Shown: in pieces, positions 1 to 7,695 of the stretch
Position numbering within the stretch: the first letter of the stretch is position 1
Layout of the letters: the number at the start of each line of letters is the position of its first letter
NCBI GenBank assembly: GCA_910586215.1
Contig: CAJUGH010000031.1
Coordinates: 1 to 47,576 of the forward strand
Source of the DNA: an uncultured Acetatifactor sp.
GTDB taxonomy: Bacteria > Bacillota > Clostridia > Lachnospirales > Lachnospiraceae
Direction: 5' to 3'
DNA: 47,576 nt
The notes under the pieces: generated by a model
Seen by the model: the letters and a program-made list of their open reading frames with translations, nothing else
Told to the model about the DNA's origin: nothing
Databases searched by the model: none
Made by a program: the position numbers and the translations under genes

Positions 1-70
1 CTGAATCTTATCGGAAGGACTTTCCCTCCATAGACACAGAAAAATTTACAGCCTCTAGGAAGATGGTATA

Positions 71-226
71 TCAAATTATGGCATCATGGTTAAATTCACT
101 AAACCGGTAGATAACTGTTTGGCAAATCTTGATTTTGTCCTCATAATTGCCGGCTCTTTCCAACAGAGAACCGGTTCCATCCATTGTAATAGCTATATCA
201 CTGCTTCGCACAGATAAAAGTTCCAT
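71..226 (-). other. short unrecognised reading frame, probably a remnant
   Basis: A 51-codon minus-strand frame begins at an ATG at 226 and ends at a TGA at 71. It has no clear ribosome binding site, and the frame is open only a few codons upstream of the ATG. The predicted peptide is soluble and mixed in charge, and I recognise no family. The composition is protein-like, so it may be the tail of a decayed gene. Confidence that it is expressed is low. Confidence 0.15.
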
Positions 227-439
227 TCCATTCTGGTTCTTTGTATATAATTCCTACCTTGACAACTAGTACGGGGATGGACTATGCCATAAATAGGACA
301 GAAACTGTACTAATATGCTTGAGCAGGTCAGGTATGATAGACAATACCGCTTTTGCATAAACAGCATAGGCGATTTGGAGCTTTCAGCCGTTAATATCGC
401 CTAAGCGGCATACTATGAAGACGCGGCAGGATGCCAGGG

Positions 440-481
440 AAAAGGGAATTCCAGGCTTTACAGCCGCCAGTTGCCCTTTTT
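440..481. terminator. possible bidirectional terminator after the symporter gene
   Basis: An outer stem AAAAGGG (440-446) pairs with CCCTTTT (474-480), with a short inner GGC/GCC stem at 454-456 and 463-465. There is a T run on the plus strand and a TTTT on the minus strand. The position just past the stop codon of the minus-strand symporter fits a terminator, but the stem is short and interrupted. Confidence 0.3.
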
Positions 482-497
482 CCCCGCATCATACAGT

Positions 498-2030
498 TTA
501 CTTTCCCAGTGCCGTCTTCTGGGCTACTTCCGTCTTCTTCTCATAGCAGGCGAAGGCATTTTCCACCAGGTCCTTATCCGGCCTGGGGGTGAAGAGGCTT
601 ACCACAGGTACGATTACCAGGCCTGCCAGCATGGCGATGGCACCGCAGTTGATAGGGGACTGCAGGATGGCCGGGAAGGAAGGCCGGAAGAAAATATTGG
701 CCATCATCAGCACGGAACTGAACAGGAAGCACACCCAGCAGGCAGCCTTCGTGACCCGCCTGGAGTACAGGGAGTACAGGAAAGGCGCCAGAAAGGAACC
801 GGCCAGTGCGCCCCAGGATACTCCCATGAGTTGGGCTATGAAGGTCACATTGCTCTTGTACTGGACCAGTGCCAGGACCGAGGAGATGGCGATGAAGACT
901 ACCACCAGCAGGCGCATACAGAGCACCTGTTTTTTGTCACTCATTTTTCGCAAGAAAAGCTCCTTTAGGAAATCGATGGTCAAGGTGGAACTGGAGGCCA
1001 TTACCAGGGAGGACAGGGTGGACATGGAGGCTGACAGCACCAGGATCACCACCAGGGAAATCAGCAGGGGGGAAAGCCCCGACAACATAATGGGAATAAT
1101 GGAATCATACCCTTCTGCGACCACATTTACCTGGTCGGAGAACAACCTGCCGAAGCCGCCCAGGAAATAGCAGCCACCGGCCACCACCAGGGCAAACAGG
1201 GTGGAGATGATGGTGCCTTTTTTGATGGATTCCTCATTCTTGATGGCATAGAATTTCTGTACCATCTGGGGCAGGCCCCAGGTACCCAGGGAAGTAAGGA
1301 TCACCACGAAGAGCAGGTTCAAGGGATCCGGTCCTAAGAAGGAAGCGAAGATGCCGGGGGTGGAGGAGACGGATTCATCCGTGATCCTGGCCAGGCCGTC
1401 CAGGGCCGCCATCAGCCCACCCTTGCTCTTTAATACGGCCACAATGATGGTGGCAATGCCTCCCAGCATGATGATTCCCTGTATAAAATCATTGATAGCT
1501 GTGGCCATATAGCCTCCGGCAATGACATAGATGGCCGTCAGCACCGCCATCAGGACGATACAGACAGAATAATCCATGTCGAAGGCCATGCCGAACAGCC
1601 GGGAAAGCCCGTTGTACAGGGAGGCCGTGTAGGGAATCAGGAAGATGAAGATGATGATGGAGGCCCCGACCTTCAGGGGCCTGCTCCCAAAACGTTCCCC
1701 GAAAAACTGGGGCATGGTGGCAGAGTCCAGGTGCTGTGTCATGATCCGGGTCCGGCGGCCCAGCACCACCCAGGCCAGCAGGGAGCCGATGATGGCATTG
1801 CCGATACCGGCCCAGGTGGCAGCAATGCCATAGCGCCAGCCGAACTGTCCGGCATAACCCACGAACACAACAGCAGAGAAATAGGAGGTACCATAGGCGA
1901 AGGCGGTGAGCCATGGACCTACACAGCGGCCGCCTAGCACGAAGCCGTTCACATCTGTGGCATGCCTGCGGCAGTAAAGGCCGATGCCGATGAGCACTGT
2001 AAAATACAGAATCAGTAATAGTAGTTTCAT
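498..2030 (-). CDS. sodium:solute symporter (SSS family)
   Basis: This 510-residue polytopic membrane protein has the length and hydrophobic pattern of the SSS family (PutP/PanF-like), about 13 transmembrane segments. The N-terminal region has the family-typical stretch GYAGQFGWRYG followed by a glycine-rich helix and a basic loop with GRRTR. SSS proteins couple solute uptake to sodium entry; the substrate cannot be read from the sequence. The C-terminal tail is short, cytoplasmic and charged. The ATG at 2030 is preceded by AAGGAG. The gene stands alone on the minus strand with its own promoter (2066-2094), divergent from the DUF2871-guaA unit, so it is probably monocistronic. Family assignment is firm, substrate unknown. 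Confidence 0.88.
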   Translation of the reverse strand: MKLLLLILYFTVLIGIGLYCRRHATDVNGFVLGGRCVGPWLTAFAYGTSYFSAVVFVGYAGQFGWRYGIAATWAGIGNAIIGSLLAWVVLGRRTRIMTQHLDSATMPQFFGERFGSRPLKVGASIIIFIFLIPYTASLYNGLSRLFGMAFDMDYSVCIVLMAVLTAIYVIAGGYMATAINDFIQGIIMLGGIATIIVAVLKSKGGLMAALDGLARITDESVSSTPGIFASFLGPDPLNLLFVVILTSLGTWGLPQMVQKFYAIKNEESIKKGTIISTLFALVVAGGCYFLGGFGRLFSDQVNVVAEGYDSIIPIMLSGLSPLLISLVVILVLSASMSTLSSLVMASSSTLTIDFLKELFLRKMSDKKQVLCMRLLVVVFIAISSVLALVQYKSNVTFIAQLMGVSWGALAGSFLAPFLYSLYSRRVTKAACWVCFLFSSVLMMANIFFRPSFPAILQSPINCGAIAMLAGLVIVPVVSLFTPRPDKDLVENAFACYEKKTEVAQKTALGK

Positions 2031-2065
2031 GATCTTCTCCTTTTGCGGTTTAAAGTGTTAAAGCA

Positions 2066-2094
2066 ACTATAGCACAGATTGCGGTGGGATGCAA
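2066..2094 (-). promoter_or_regulatory. sigma-A type promoter of the symporter gene
   Basis: On the minus strand, TTGCAT (2089-2094) and TATAGT (2066-2071) are separated by 17 bases. They lie about 40 bases upstream of the symporter start codon. Confidence 0.6.
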
Positions 2095-2201
2095 ATGGTT
2101 TCAGACAGAAAAGGTTGGAAGGAAGGGCTGAGTCTGCTTTTCATGGGGAAGTGCCGTAAAACCAATGGACTGGGAAAAGTATGCGGGCAGAAGAATGGAT
2201 A

Positions 2202-2230
2202 TTGCAGTACTGCTTTTTTTCCGCTATAAT
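2202..2230 (+). promoter_or_regulatory. sigma-A type promoter of the DUF2871-guaA unit
   Basis: TTGCAG (2202-2207) and a consensus TATAAT (2225-2230) are separated by 17 bases. The first gene begins at 2423, which leaves a leader of about 185 nt. Such a long leader ahead of a purine gene could be regulatory, but I could not match it to a purine, PRPP or guanidine riboswitch. Confidence 0.65.
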
Positions 2231-2422
2231 ACTTTCATACAGGAACTGTCAGGATATCCCTGGGGCGCGTGTGGCAGGTCATTTGGTGGGAATAAATTCT
2301 TGGACACGCTCTGGGAATCCTTCAGATGAGGATGCTTTTGGGGGGCATGACAGGGGGACAGAAACACACTGGGACAGGAAAAAGACCCGGGGAGATGATA
2401 CAGAGGAGAGGATTCACGGACT
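2231..2422 (+). other. long leader upstream of DUF2871-guaA, function unknown
   Basis: The stretch between the promoter and the first start codon has no supported gene. Near its 3' end is the purine-rich text AAAAAGACCCGGGGAGA, which loosely recalls the 3' end of ykkC-type riboswitches, but the matching 5' half is absent. A shifted purine-rich run (GAGGAGAGG) lies 11-12 bases before the ATG and probably serves as the ribosome binding site. Confidence 0.3.
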
Positions 2423-2833
2423 ATGAGAAAGTACATTCATGTGGCAATCATATATGCGGCAGCCGCCATGATAGGAGGCGTCTTCTACAGGGAATTCACC
2501 AAATGGAACGGATTCACAGAGATAACTGTATTGGGGAAAGTACATACCCACCTGTTCCTGCTGGGCATGGTGGTGTTCCTGCTGGTGGCATTGTTTGCAG
2601 GTTCCATGAAGCTGGAGCAGGAGAAACTGTTCCGGGTCTTCTTCCGGATCTACAATGTGGGTGTGCCGCTGACTGCAGTGATGATGGCCGTGCGGGGGAC
2701 TGTCCAGGTGATGGCCATGGAACTCTCCAGGGGAGCAGATGCTGCCATCTCCGGTGTGGCAGGCATCGGCCATATCCTTACGGGAACAGGGCTGGTGCTG
2801 CTGTTGCTCTCCTTAAGGAAGCAGGCCGGATGA
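2423..2833 (+). CDS. DUF2871 family small membrane protein
   Basis: This 136-residue protein has four predicted transmembrane helices and the DUF2871 layout: an N-terminal helix followed by FYREFTKWNGF, then GKVHTHLFLLGM with a conserved histidine pair at the start of helix 2, then two further helices. The family has no established function; the conserved His-Thr-His in a membrane helix suggests metal or heme binding, which is inference. It is followed after 50 bp by guaA and shares its promoter at 2202, so the two are probably co-transcribed. Identification rests on overall pattern rather than a catalytic motif. Confidence 0.7.
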   Translation: MRKYIHVAIIYAAAAMIGGVFYREFTKWNGFTEITVLGKVHTHLFLLGMVVFLLVALFAGSMKLEQEKLFRVFFRIYNVGVPLTAVMMAVRGTVQVMAMELSRGADAAISGVAGIGHILTGTGLVLLLLSLRKQAG

Positions 2834-2883
2834 GGGCGGCAAACCCATTCTATATCAAAAAATAAATAAAGGAGATTCATCCC

Positions 2884-4176
2884 ATGAAACAAGACATGAT
2901 CGTCATCCTGGACCTGGGCAACACACAGAACACTGTGCTTGCCCGTGTAATCCGCGACCTCGGCGTATACAGCGAGATCCATCCCCATGACATTACCGTG
3001 GAGGAATTAAAAGCCCTGCCCAATGTAAAAGGCATTATCCTTAACGGCGGGGAAAACCGTGTGGTGGATGGAGCCGCCGTGGAGATCCAGCCACAACTCT
3101 ATGACCTGGACTATCCCATGATTTCCGTGGATTATCCCCAGTCCAGATGCAAGACACAGCTTACTGCACTCCCTGACAGGGGAACTTTGCAGGGATTCCT
3201 GTTTGAGGACTGTCAGGCCCAGGCCAACTGGAATATGAAGAATTTCATAGAAGACCAGGTGGAACTGATCCGCAGGCAGGTGGGGGACAAGAAGGTATTG
3301 CTGGCCTTGTCCGGTGGCGTGGATTCCTCCGTGGTGGCGGCTATGCTCATCAAGGCCATCGGACAGCAGCTTGTGTGTGTCCATGTGAACCATGGCCTCA
3401 TGCGCAAGAACGAGTCTGAAAGTGTGGTGAAAGTATTCCGGGATGAACTTCATGCCAACTTGATCTACGTGGATGCCTCAGAGCGTTTCCTGGGTAAGCT
3501 GGAGAATGTGGCAGACCCGGAGCAGAAGCGCAAGATCATCGGCAGCGAATTCATTCGTGTGTTCGAGGAGGAAGCCAGGAAGCTGGAGGGTATCGATTTC
3601 CTGGGCCAGGGAACCATCTATCCGGATATCATCGAGAGTGGCACCAAGACAGCCAAAATGGTAAAATCCCACCACAATGTGGGCGGCCTGCCCGAAGACC
3701 TGCAGTTCGAACTGGTAGAACCCTTAAAGCAGCTTTTCAAGGATGAGGTCCGGGCCTGTGGCGTGGAACTGGGACTTCCCCACGACATGGTATACCGCCA
3801 GCCCTTCCCCGGCCCTGGACTGGGTGTGCGGTGCCTGGGTGCCATCACTAGGGAACGCCTGGAGGCAGTCAGGGAGGCAGATGCCATCCTGCGGGAAGAA
3901 TTTGCTAAGGCCGGACTGGATAAGAAAGTGTGGCAGTACTTTACTGTTGTGCCAGATTTTAAGTCCGTGGGCATGAAGAACAATGCGAGGGTATTTGAGT
4001 ACATGGTGATCATCCGTGCCATCAATACAGTGGATGCCATGACGGCCTCCGTGGAGAAGGTGGACTGGGAGGTGCTGGAGAAGATCACAAACCGAATCCT
4101 GGCCGAGGTGGAGCACGTAAACCGGGTATGCTATGACATGAGTCCCAAGCCGCCCGCGACCATTGAATTCGAGTGA
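2884..4176 (+). CDS. guaA: GMP synthase with degenerate, shortened glutaminase domain
   Basis: The ATP-pyrophosphatase and dimerisation domains of GMP synthase are intact: PP-loop SGGVDSS at residues 143-149, then GQGTIYPDIIES, KSHHNVGGLP, PFPGPGLGVR and the C-terminal KPPATIEFE. The enzyme converts XMP to GMP with ATP and ammonia. The N-terminal class I glutaminase domain is abnormal. It is about 120 residues instead of about 200. The nucleophile loop, normally G-x-C-Y-G, reads SVDYP with Asp83 in place of the cysteine, and the region carrying the His-x-Glu pair is missing or unrecognisable. The protein is therefore predicted to use free ammonia or a separate amidotransferase. A good AAAGGAG precedes the ATG. 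No glutaminase partner gene is visible nearby. Total length is 430 against about 510-540 for usual GuaA. Confidence 0.9.
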   Translation: MKQDMIVILDLGNTQNTVLARVIRDLGVYSEIHPHDITVEELKALPNVKGIILNGGENRVVDGAAVEIQPQLYDLDYPMISVDYPQSRCKTQLTALPDRGTLQGFLFEDCQAQANWNMKNFIEDQVELIRRQVGDKKVLLALSGGVDSSVVAAMLIKAIGQQLVCVHVNHGLMRKNESESVVKVFRDELHANLIYVDASERFLGKLENVADPEQKRKIIGSEFIRVFEEEARKLEGIDFLGQGTIYPDIIESGTKTAKMVKSHHNVGGLPEDLQFELVEPLKQLFKDEVRACGVELGLPHDMVYRQPFPGPGLGVRCLGAITRERLEAVREADAILREEFAKAGLDKKVWQYFTVVPDFKSVGMKNNARVFEYMVIIRAINTVDAMTASVEKVDWEVLEKITNRILAEVEHVNRVCYDMSPKPPATIEFE

Positions 4177-4413
4177 TGAAAATTTTATTATAGATTATTT
4201 TATATGGCAGGTAGTCTATGAGATTGCCTGCTATATTTACAATCTGTTATTTTTAGAAAATTAGCGTAGCAGATTGCTGCTAGTATAGCTATATTTTTTT
4301 GATAGATGATTATAGAAAAGACAGCAAAGATAAAAGCATATGTGTTGCAAAATGCTTTATAAATGCTTCTGCACGTGATATATTAGTAATATCAAGAAAG
4401 AATAGGTGATATA
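4177..4413. other. AT-rich intergenic stretch after guaA
   Basis: No gene is visible here. A weak stem pairing GCAGG with CCTGC at about 4206-4231 may end the guaA transcript. Base composition turns clearly AT-rich and remains so through the Nudix and HAD genes, which suggests acquired DNA. Confidence 0.35.
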
Positions 4414-4539
4414 ATGGCTCAAATTAGTTTGCGTGTAGAGGATGATGTAAAGAAAAAGGCAGAATAGACTTGTGCTGATATTTACATGTCTTTATCAACA
4501 GCTATAAATGAATTAAAAAGTGAATGCGAAACAAACTGA
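4414..4539 (+). pseudogene. RelB/DinJ-type antitoxin remnant with internal stop
   Basis: The frame starts MAQISLRVEDDVKKKAE, the N-terminal ribbon typical of RelB/DinJ antitoxins, then hits a TAG at 4465. The same frame continues with TCADIYMSLSTAINE, which matches the helix following that ribbon in the family, and ends at a TGA at 4537 after an altered tail. The natural protein would be about 85-95 residues, so the gene carries a nonsense mutation and has lost its C-terminal half. No RelE/YafQ toxin gene follows. It marks a decayed toxin-antitoxin locus. Confidence 0.7.
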
Positions 4540-4625
4540 ATAGAACTATACGAGAAAGAAATATACTATTTTGAGACAATATTACTTCGAATAATTTCGA
4601 TGGAATTGTAAGAAAAAAGGTAAAT

Positions 4626-5126
4626 GTGAATATGAAAGCGAAGGTATTCGGTCAAAAACTGCAGGATAAAGAGTACCATGACAGAGAAGCTGCATATTTG
4701 GTGTTGGTAGATGGTGATCTGTTTGCCTTGGTAAAAACATGTTCCGGAAAGCTGTTTTTGCCAGGAGGAAAGATTGAAAAGGATGAATCGAAAGAGGAGT
4801 GTATTATAAGAGAATGTATGGAGGAAATGGGTATAAAAGTAGTTGTGAAGGACTGCTTTGCATGTGGGGAGAGATACTTTTATCATGAGGCGAGTAACCG
4901 TTATTCTCATGCAATCGGACACTTTTACTTCTCGGATGAATTTGAAAAGGTTAGTGAGCCATTGGAGAAAGGAAATGAGGTATTGTGGCGGCCTTATGAG
5001 GAAACGGTAAGAGATATGTTTCATCCGCATCATGTGTGGGCTGTGAAGCTGATCAAAGAACGGATGGCGAAAGAAAGCAGTGTGAGACAGCATGGGCAGA
5101 GCAAAAATAAAGTGGATATTTTTTGA
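4626..5126 (+). CDS. Nudix hydrolase
   Basis: The complete Nudix box G-x5-E-x7-R-E-x2-E-E-x-G is present as GGKIEKDESKEE followed by CIIRECMEEMGI, around residues 48-70. Nudix enzymes hydrolyse nucleoside diphosphates linked to another group; the substrate here is not deducible. Length 166 is normal for a single-domain member. Either the GTG at 4626 or the ATG at 4632 could be the start; a purine-rich AAAAAAGG lies just upstream of both. The 3' end overlaps the following HAD gene by 35 bp, so the two are translationally linked, and a combined house-cleaning role is plausible. Codon use is AT-rich relative to flanking genes. Confidence 0.85.
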   Translation: MNMKAKVFGQKLQDKEYHDREAAYLVLVDGDLFALVKTCSGKLFLPGGKIEKDESKEECIIRECMEEMGIKVVVKDCFACGERYFYHEASNRYSHAIGHFYFSDEFEKVSEPLEKGNEVLWRPYEETVRDMFHPHHVWAVKLIKERMAKESSVRQHGQSKNKVDIF

Positions 5127-5733
5127 CATGGGTTCTACCTTGATTGACGAGTCTGTTGCAATGGAGCATCGAATTAGGGAAGTGATTGAAGGGACAGATA
5201 TTACATATGAACAATTTATAGAAAAGAAGGTTTATTTTGCTAAGCAAAACAAACCGGCGGATTTGGAGACATTAAAATTTTTTGGACTAACCAAAACACC
5301 GTGGCATAAGGAAGATGAACGGTTATACCCGGAGACGGCAGAGTGTCTGGAGCGCCTTCACACTTGTTATAAGATAGGAATTATTGCAAATCAGTCATTA
5401 GGAAGTGAAGAACGTCTCAAAAAATTTGGAATATGGAAATATATTGATATACTGGTTGCATCTGCAGAGGAAGGAATCGCAAAACCGGACAGGCGTATTT
5501 TTGAAACTGCCCTTACACGTGCAGGATGTAGACCGGAAGAGGCAGTCATGGTGGGTGATCGTCTTGACAATGATATTATCCCTGCCAATGACTTAGGAAT
5601 GTATACAATTTGGATGAAACAAGGGAATTGGGTGTATGCGAGCCCTAGAGAAAAACTTGAATATCCGGATTGGACGGTTTCCAGCTTGAAGGAAATTGAA
5701 ATTTTGGGGGATTATTTCCGTTCTGGTGAATAA
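5092..5733 (+). CDS. HAD-superfamily hydrolase
   Basis: The protein of 213 residues has HAD motif I as FFDMGSTL, motif II around IIANQS, the motif III lysine in IAKPDRRIF, and motif IV as VGDRLDNDI. In motif I the second aspartate of the usual DxDxT is replaced by glycine (DMGST). That acid normally acts as the general acid in phosphatases, so the activity may be altered; similar DxG variants are known among HAD-IA proteins. It overlaps the upstream Nudix gene and is followed by a strong terminator at 5844. Substrate unknown. Confidence 0.82.
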   Translation: MGRAKIKWIFFDMGSTLIDESVAMEHRIREVIEGTDITYEQFIEKKVYFAKQNKPADLETLKFFGLTKTPWHKEDERLYPETAECLERLHTCYKIGIIANQSLGSEERLKKFGIWKYIDILVASAEEGIAKPDRRIFETALTRAGCRPEEAVMVGDRLDNDIIPANDLGMYTIWMKQGNWVYASPREKLEYPDWTVSSLKEIEILGDYFRSGE

Positions 5734-5843
5734 TTATGGAGATAACGTCTGGAGGAAAATGCGGAAAATCAGGAAAGTTTTCTACTGAGTTCAAGCGAAG
5801 AAAGAGCAAATTTTATAGTTTGAAGGGCTATTTTAGCATACAT

Positions 5844-5884
5844 ACCCGGAGGTGTCTCTGTTTCAGACACCTCCGGGTTTTTTT
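5844..5884 (+). terminator. strong intrinsic terminator after the Nudix-HAD pair
   Basis: A perfect 14-bp stem (5844-5857 with 5865-5878) surrounds a 7-nt loop and is followed by a run of seven T. It lies about 110 bp past the HAD stop codon and closes the Nudix-HAD transcript. Confidence 0.92.
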
Positions 5885-6059
5885 GTGTTTCAGAAATCTT
5901 CGTCAAAAAGTTCAGCTTATGCCCATTCGCAAAATCGTGCCTTTCGGCACTCCCCGCTGCTTACGCAGCTTCTTTTTGCTCATAGGCGGGCATTCCCTCA
6001 GTGGAAAACAATGGATGAACTTTTACTCTAAAATTACCCGATTTCCAGCTTTTTTCTTC
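5885..6059. other. spacer between terminator and YesN promoter
   Basis: No gene is supported in this part of the 420-bp gap. An open frame runs through 5736-6143, but it crosses the terminator stem and has a low-complexity, basic translation, so it is not considered coding. Confidence 0.4.
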
Positions 6060-6088
6060 TTGTCGTGGACGGGCAGGGATTATAAGAT
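6060..6088 (+). promoter_or_regulatory. possible promoter of the yesN-like operon
   Basis: TTGTCG (6060-6065) and TAAGAT (6083-6088) are separated by 17 bases, about 65 bases upstream of the response regulator start. Both hexamers are imperfect, so an activator may be needed. Confidence 0.35.
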
Positions 6089-6154
6089 AAAGCTAGGAAA
6101 AGTGGCTTTACAGAAACGACATGGGAACTTAAAATGGTTTTAAGGGAGATTATT

Positions 6155-7675
6155 ATGAAAATACTGATAGCGGACGATGAGGATTACACCAGGGAAGGGC
6201 TGATGGAGGAGATAGACTGGGAGGAATTTGGGATAGACGAGATCATGCAGGCGGTGAACGGGGAGGAGGCGCTGAAAATCGTACAGTGGTTCCAGCCCGA
6301 CATTGTGCTGTCGGATATCCGTATGCCAAAGATGGACGGGATTGCTTTCGCGGAGGAGATGGTGCGGCTGATTCCTGAGAGTAAGCTGATCTTTATAAGT
6401 GGCTATATGGAAACGGAGTATCTCAAAAGTGCCATACGGCTGTCCGTAATCGACTATATCGAGAAGCCCATCGATGTGACCCAGGTGAAAAAGGCCCTGC
6501 GGCGGGCAGTAGAGGAGATTGACAGGGAGCAGAAGACCAGGGAAGCGGACCAGGTGAACCGGGAATTCCGGCAGCAGAAGCTTTATGAGTTGCTGACACA
6601 CAGGGACGGCGATGAGAGGACTGCAAAGAAACTGGCAGGCGAGGTGGGATTTCCCATGACGGGGGGATATGTCTGTATGGCGGTGCAGTTTCCCAGGGGC
6701 AGGAAAAATTCCGGGGAGGAACTGGAAGAGGTGCTGGAGATGGCTTCCGGTATTGGGTGCAGAGCCATCGGCATCTGGCAGGAGGACTTCTGCTTTGAGG
6801 TCATCCTGTCTTATCCGGAGAAGACCCGTTACCGTCTGTCGCCCCTGTACCAGAGAATCCTGGGAAAATGGCCGGAGAGCAAGCTGGCGGTAGGAATTGA
6901 GGCTGGGGACTACAAAAATATATACAACAGCTGTAAGACTGCCCGGGCTGCCATGAACTGCGCCTTTTACCAGCCGGATAGAAGGATGTATGAGATAGAT
7001 GAGAGCATTCTGCAGAAAAGGTATATGGAACCTGGTATCTACGGGGCTTTCCTGCGGGTGCTGCCGGAGGGATCCCAGAAGATGTCGGAGTGGTTCCAGA
7101 GTCTCTTCGCGGATCTGGCTTCCCGGAAATATTACCAGAAGGAGCAGGTGTACACACTGATGGTCTCCCTGCTGACGGCGGTGTTTCGGCAGTATCCGGA
7201 AATCAGCGGACGGTTGTCCCGGTTTTGCGGGGAAGAACAGCTTCAGGCCTACATCCTGGGGATGGATAGTCTGGGGGAGATGCAGGCATTTACGGAGAAA
7301 ATACTGGGATGCGTCCAGGAGCGGGAGGAAGCCTTGACGGGTTTGGGCAGGGTCGTCCGGGGCGTGCTGGATTACATAGCCATCCATTATGGGGAAGAGG
7401 ATCTGAGTACTGCCCGGATTGCAGAGTATTTTCACTTTTCCCCTGCCTATATGAACGTGCTGTTCAAGCAGGAGATGAAGGTGACGCTGAAGCAGTACTT
7501 AAGCAGCTACCGGTTAGAGCAGGCGAAGAAGCTGCTGGAGCAGGACTATTGGAAGATTACCGAGATTGCAGAGAAGTGTGGCTATGCCAATGCAAATTAC
7601 TTCGCGAAGGTGTTCCGGGACAGTACGGGGATGACGCCGGTGGAATACCGGGACAGGTATGACGGAGAGAAGTAG
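6155..7675 (+). CDS. YesN-type response regulator with AraC DNA-binding domain
   Basis: The 506-residue protein begins with a receiver domain (MKILIADDEDYTREG, phosphoacceptor Asp in DIVLSDIRMP near residue 55, conserved lysine in DYIEKP). It ends with two AraC-type helix-turn-helix motifs (STARIAEYFHFSPAYMNVLF and ITEIAEKCGYANANYFAKVF). The middle 250 residues are the variable linker of YesN-like regulators. The start chosen is the ATG at 6155 because AAGGGAG precedes it; an in-frame ATG at 6134 lacks such a site. The cognate kinase follows 20 bp downstream. By analogy with YesMN and related pairs it should activate the transport and hydrolase genes to its right in response to an extracellular oligosaccharide. 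Confidence 0.9.
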   Translation: MKILIADDEDYTREGLMEEIDWEEFGIDEIMQAVNGEEALKIVQWFQPDIVLSDIRMPKMDGIAFAEEMVRLIPESKLIFISGYMETEYLKSAIRLSVIDYIEKPIDVTQVKKALRRAVEEIDREQKTREADQVNREFRQQKLYELLTHRDGDERTAKKLAGEVGFPMTGGYVCMAVQFPRGRKNSGEELEEVLEMASGIGCRAIGIWQEDFCFEVILSYPEKTRYRLSPLYQRILGKWPESKLAVGIEAGDYKNIYNSCKTARAAMNCAFYQPDRRMYEIDESILQKRYMEPGIYGAFLRVLPEGSQKMSEWFQSLFADLASRKYYQKEQVYTLMVSLLTAVFRQYPEISGRLSRFCGEEQLQAYILGMDSLGEMQAFTEKILGCVQEREEALTGLGRVVRGVLDYIAIHYGEEDLSTARIAEYFHFSPAYMNVLFKQEMKVTLKQYLSSYRLEQAKKLLEQDYWKITEIAEKCGYANANYFAKVFRDSTGMTPVEYRDRYDGEK

Positions 7676-7695
7676 GGTTTGAGAGGGCAGCAGGT

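Larger units (their letters stand above)
1..497. other. gene-poor left edge of the window
   Basis: No convincing gene lies between the window edge and the 3' end of the symporter gene. The stretch is AT-richer than the symporter. It holds one short minus-strand reading frame (71-226, listed separately), a loose inverted repeat AGGCGAT/ATCGCCT around 374-403, and a weak terminator-like stem near 440-481. It may be the eroded remnant of a mobile or accessory gene, but nothing in it is recognisable. Confidence 0.4.

Noticed and set aside
2340..2422. ykkC-type (guanidine or PRPP) riboswitch ahead of DUF2871-guaA
   Set aside because: Only a loose match to the 3' CCCGGGAGA end was seen. The conserved 5' half and the pairing expected for the class are absent.
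5736..6143. 135-codon plus-strand open frame after the HAD gene
   Set aside because: It runs straight through a strong intrinsic terminator and the likely yesN promoter, has no clear ribosome binding site, and its translation is low-complexity and basic.
6140..7435. 431-codon minus-strand frame opposite the YesN-like regulator
   Set aside because: It is a shadow of the regulator gene with no recognisable motif and no start signal.
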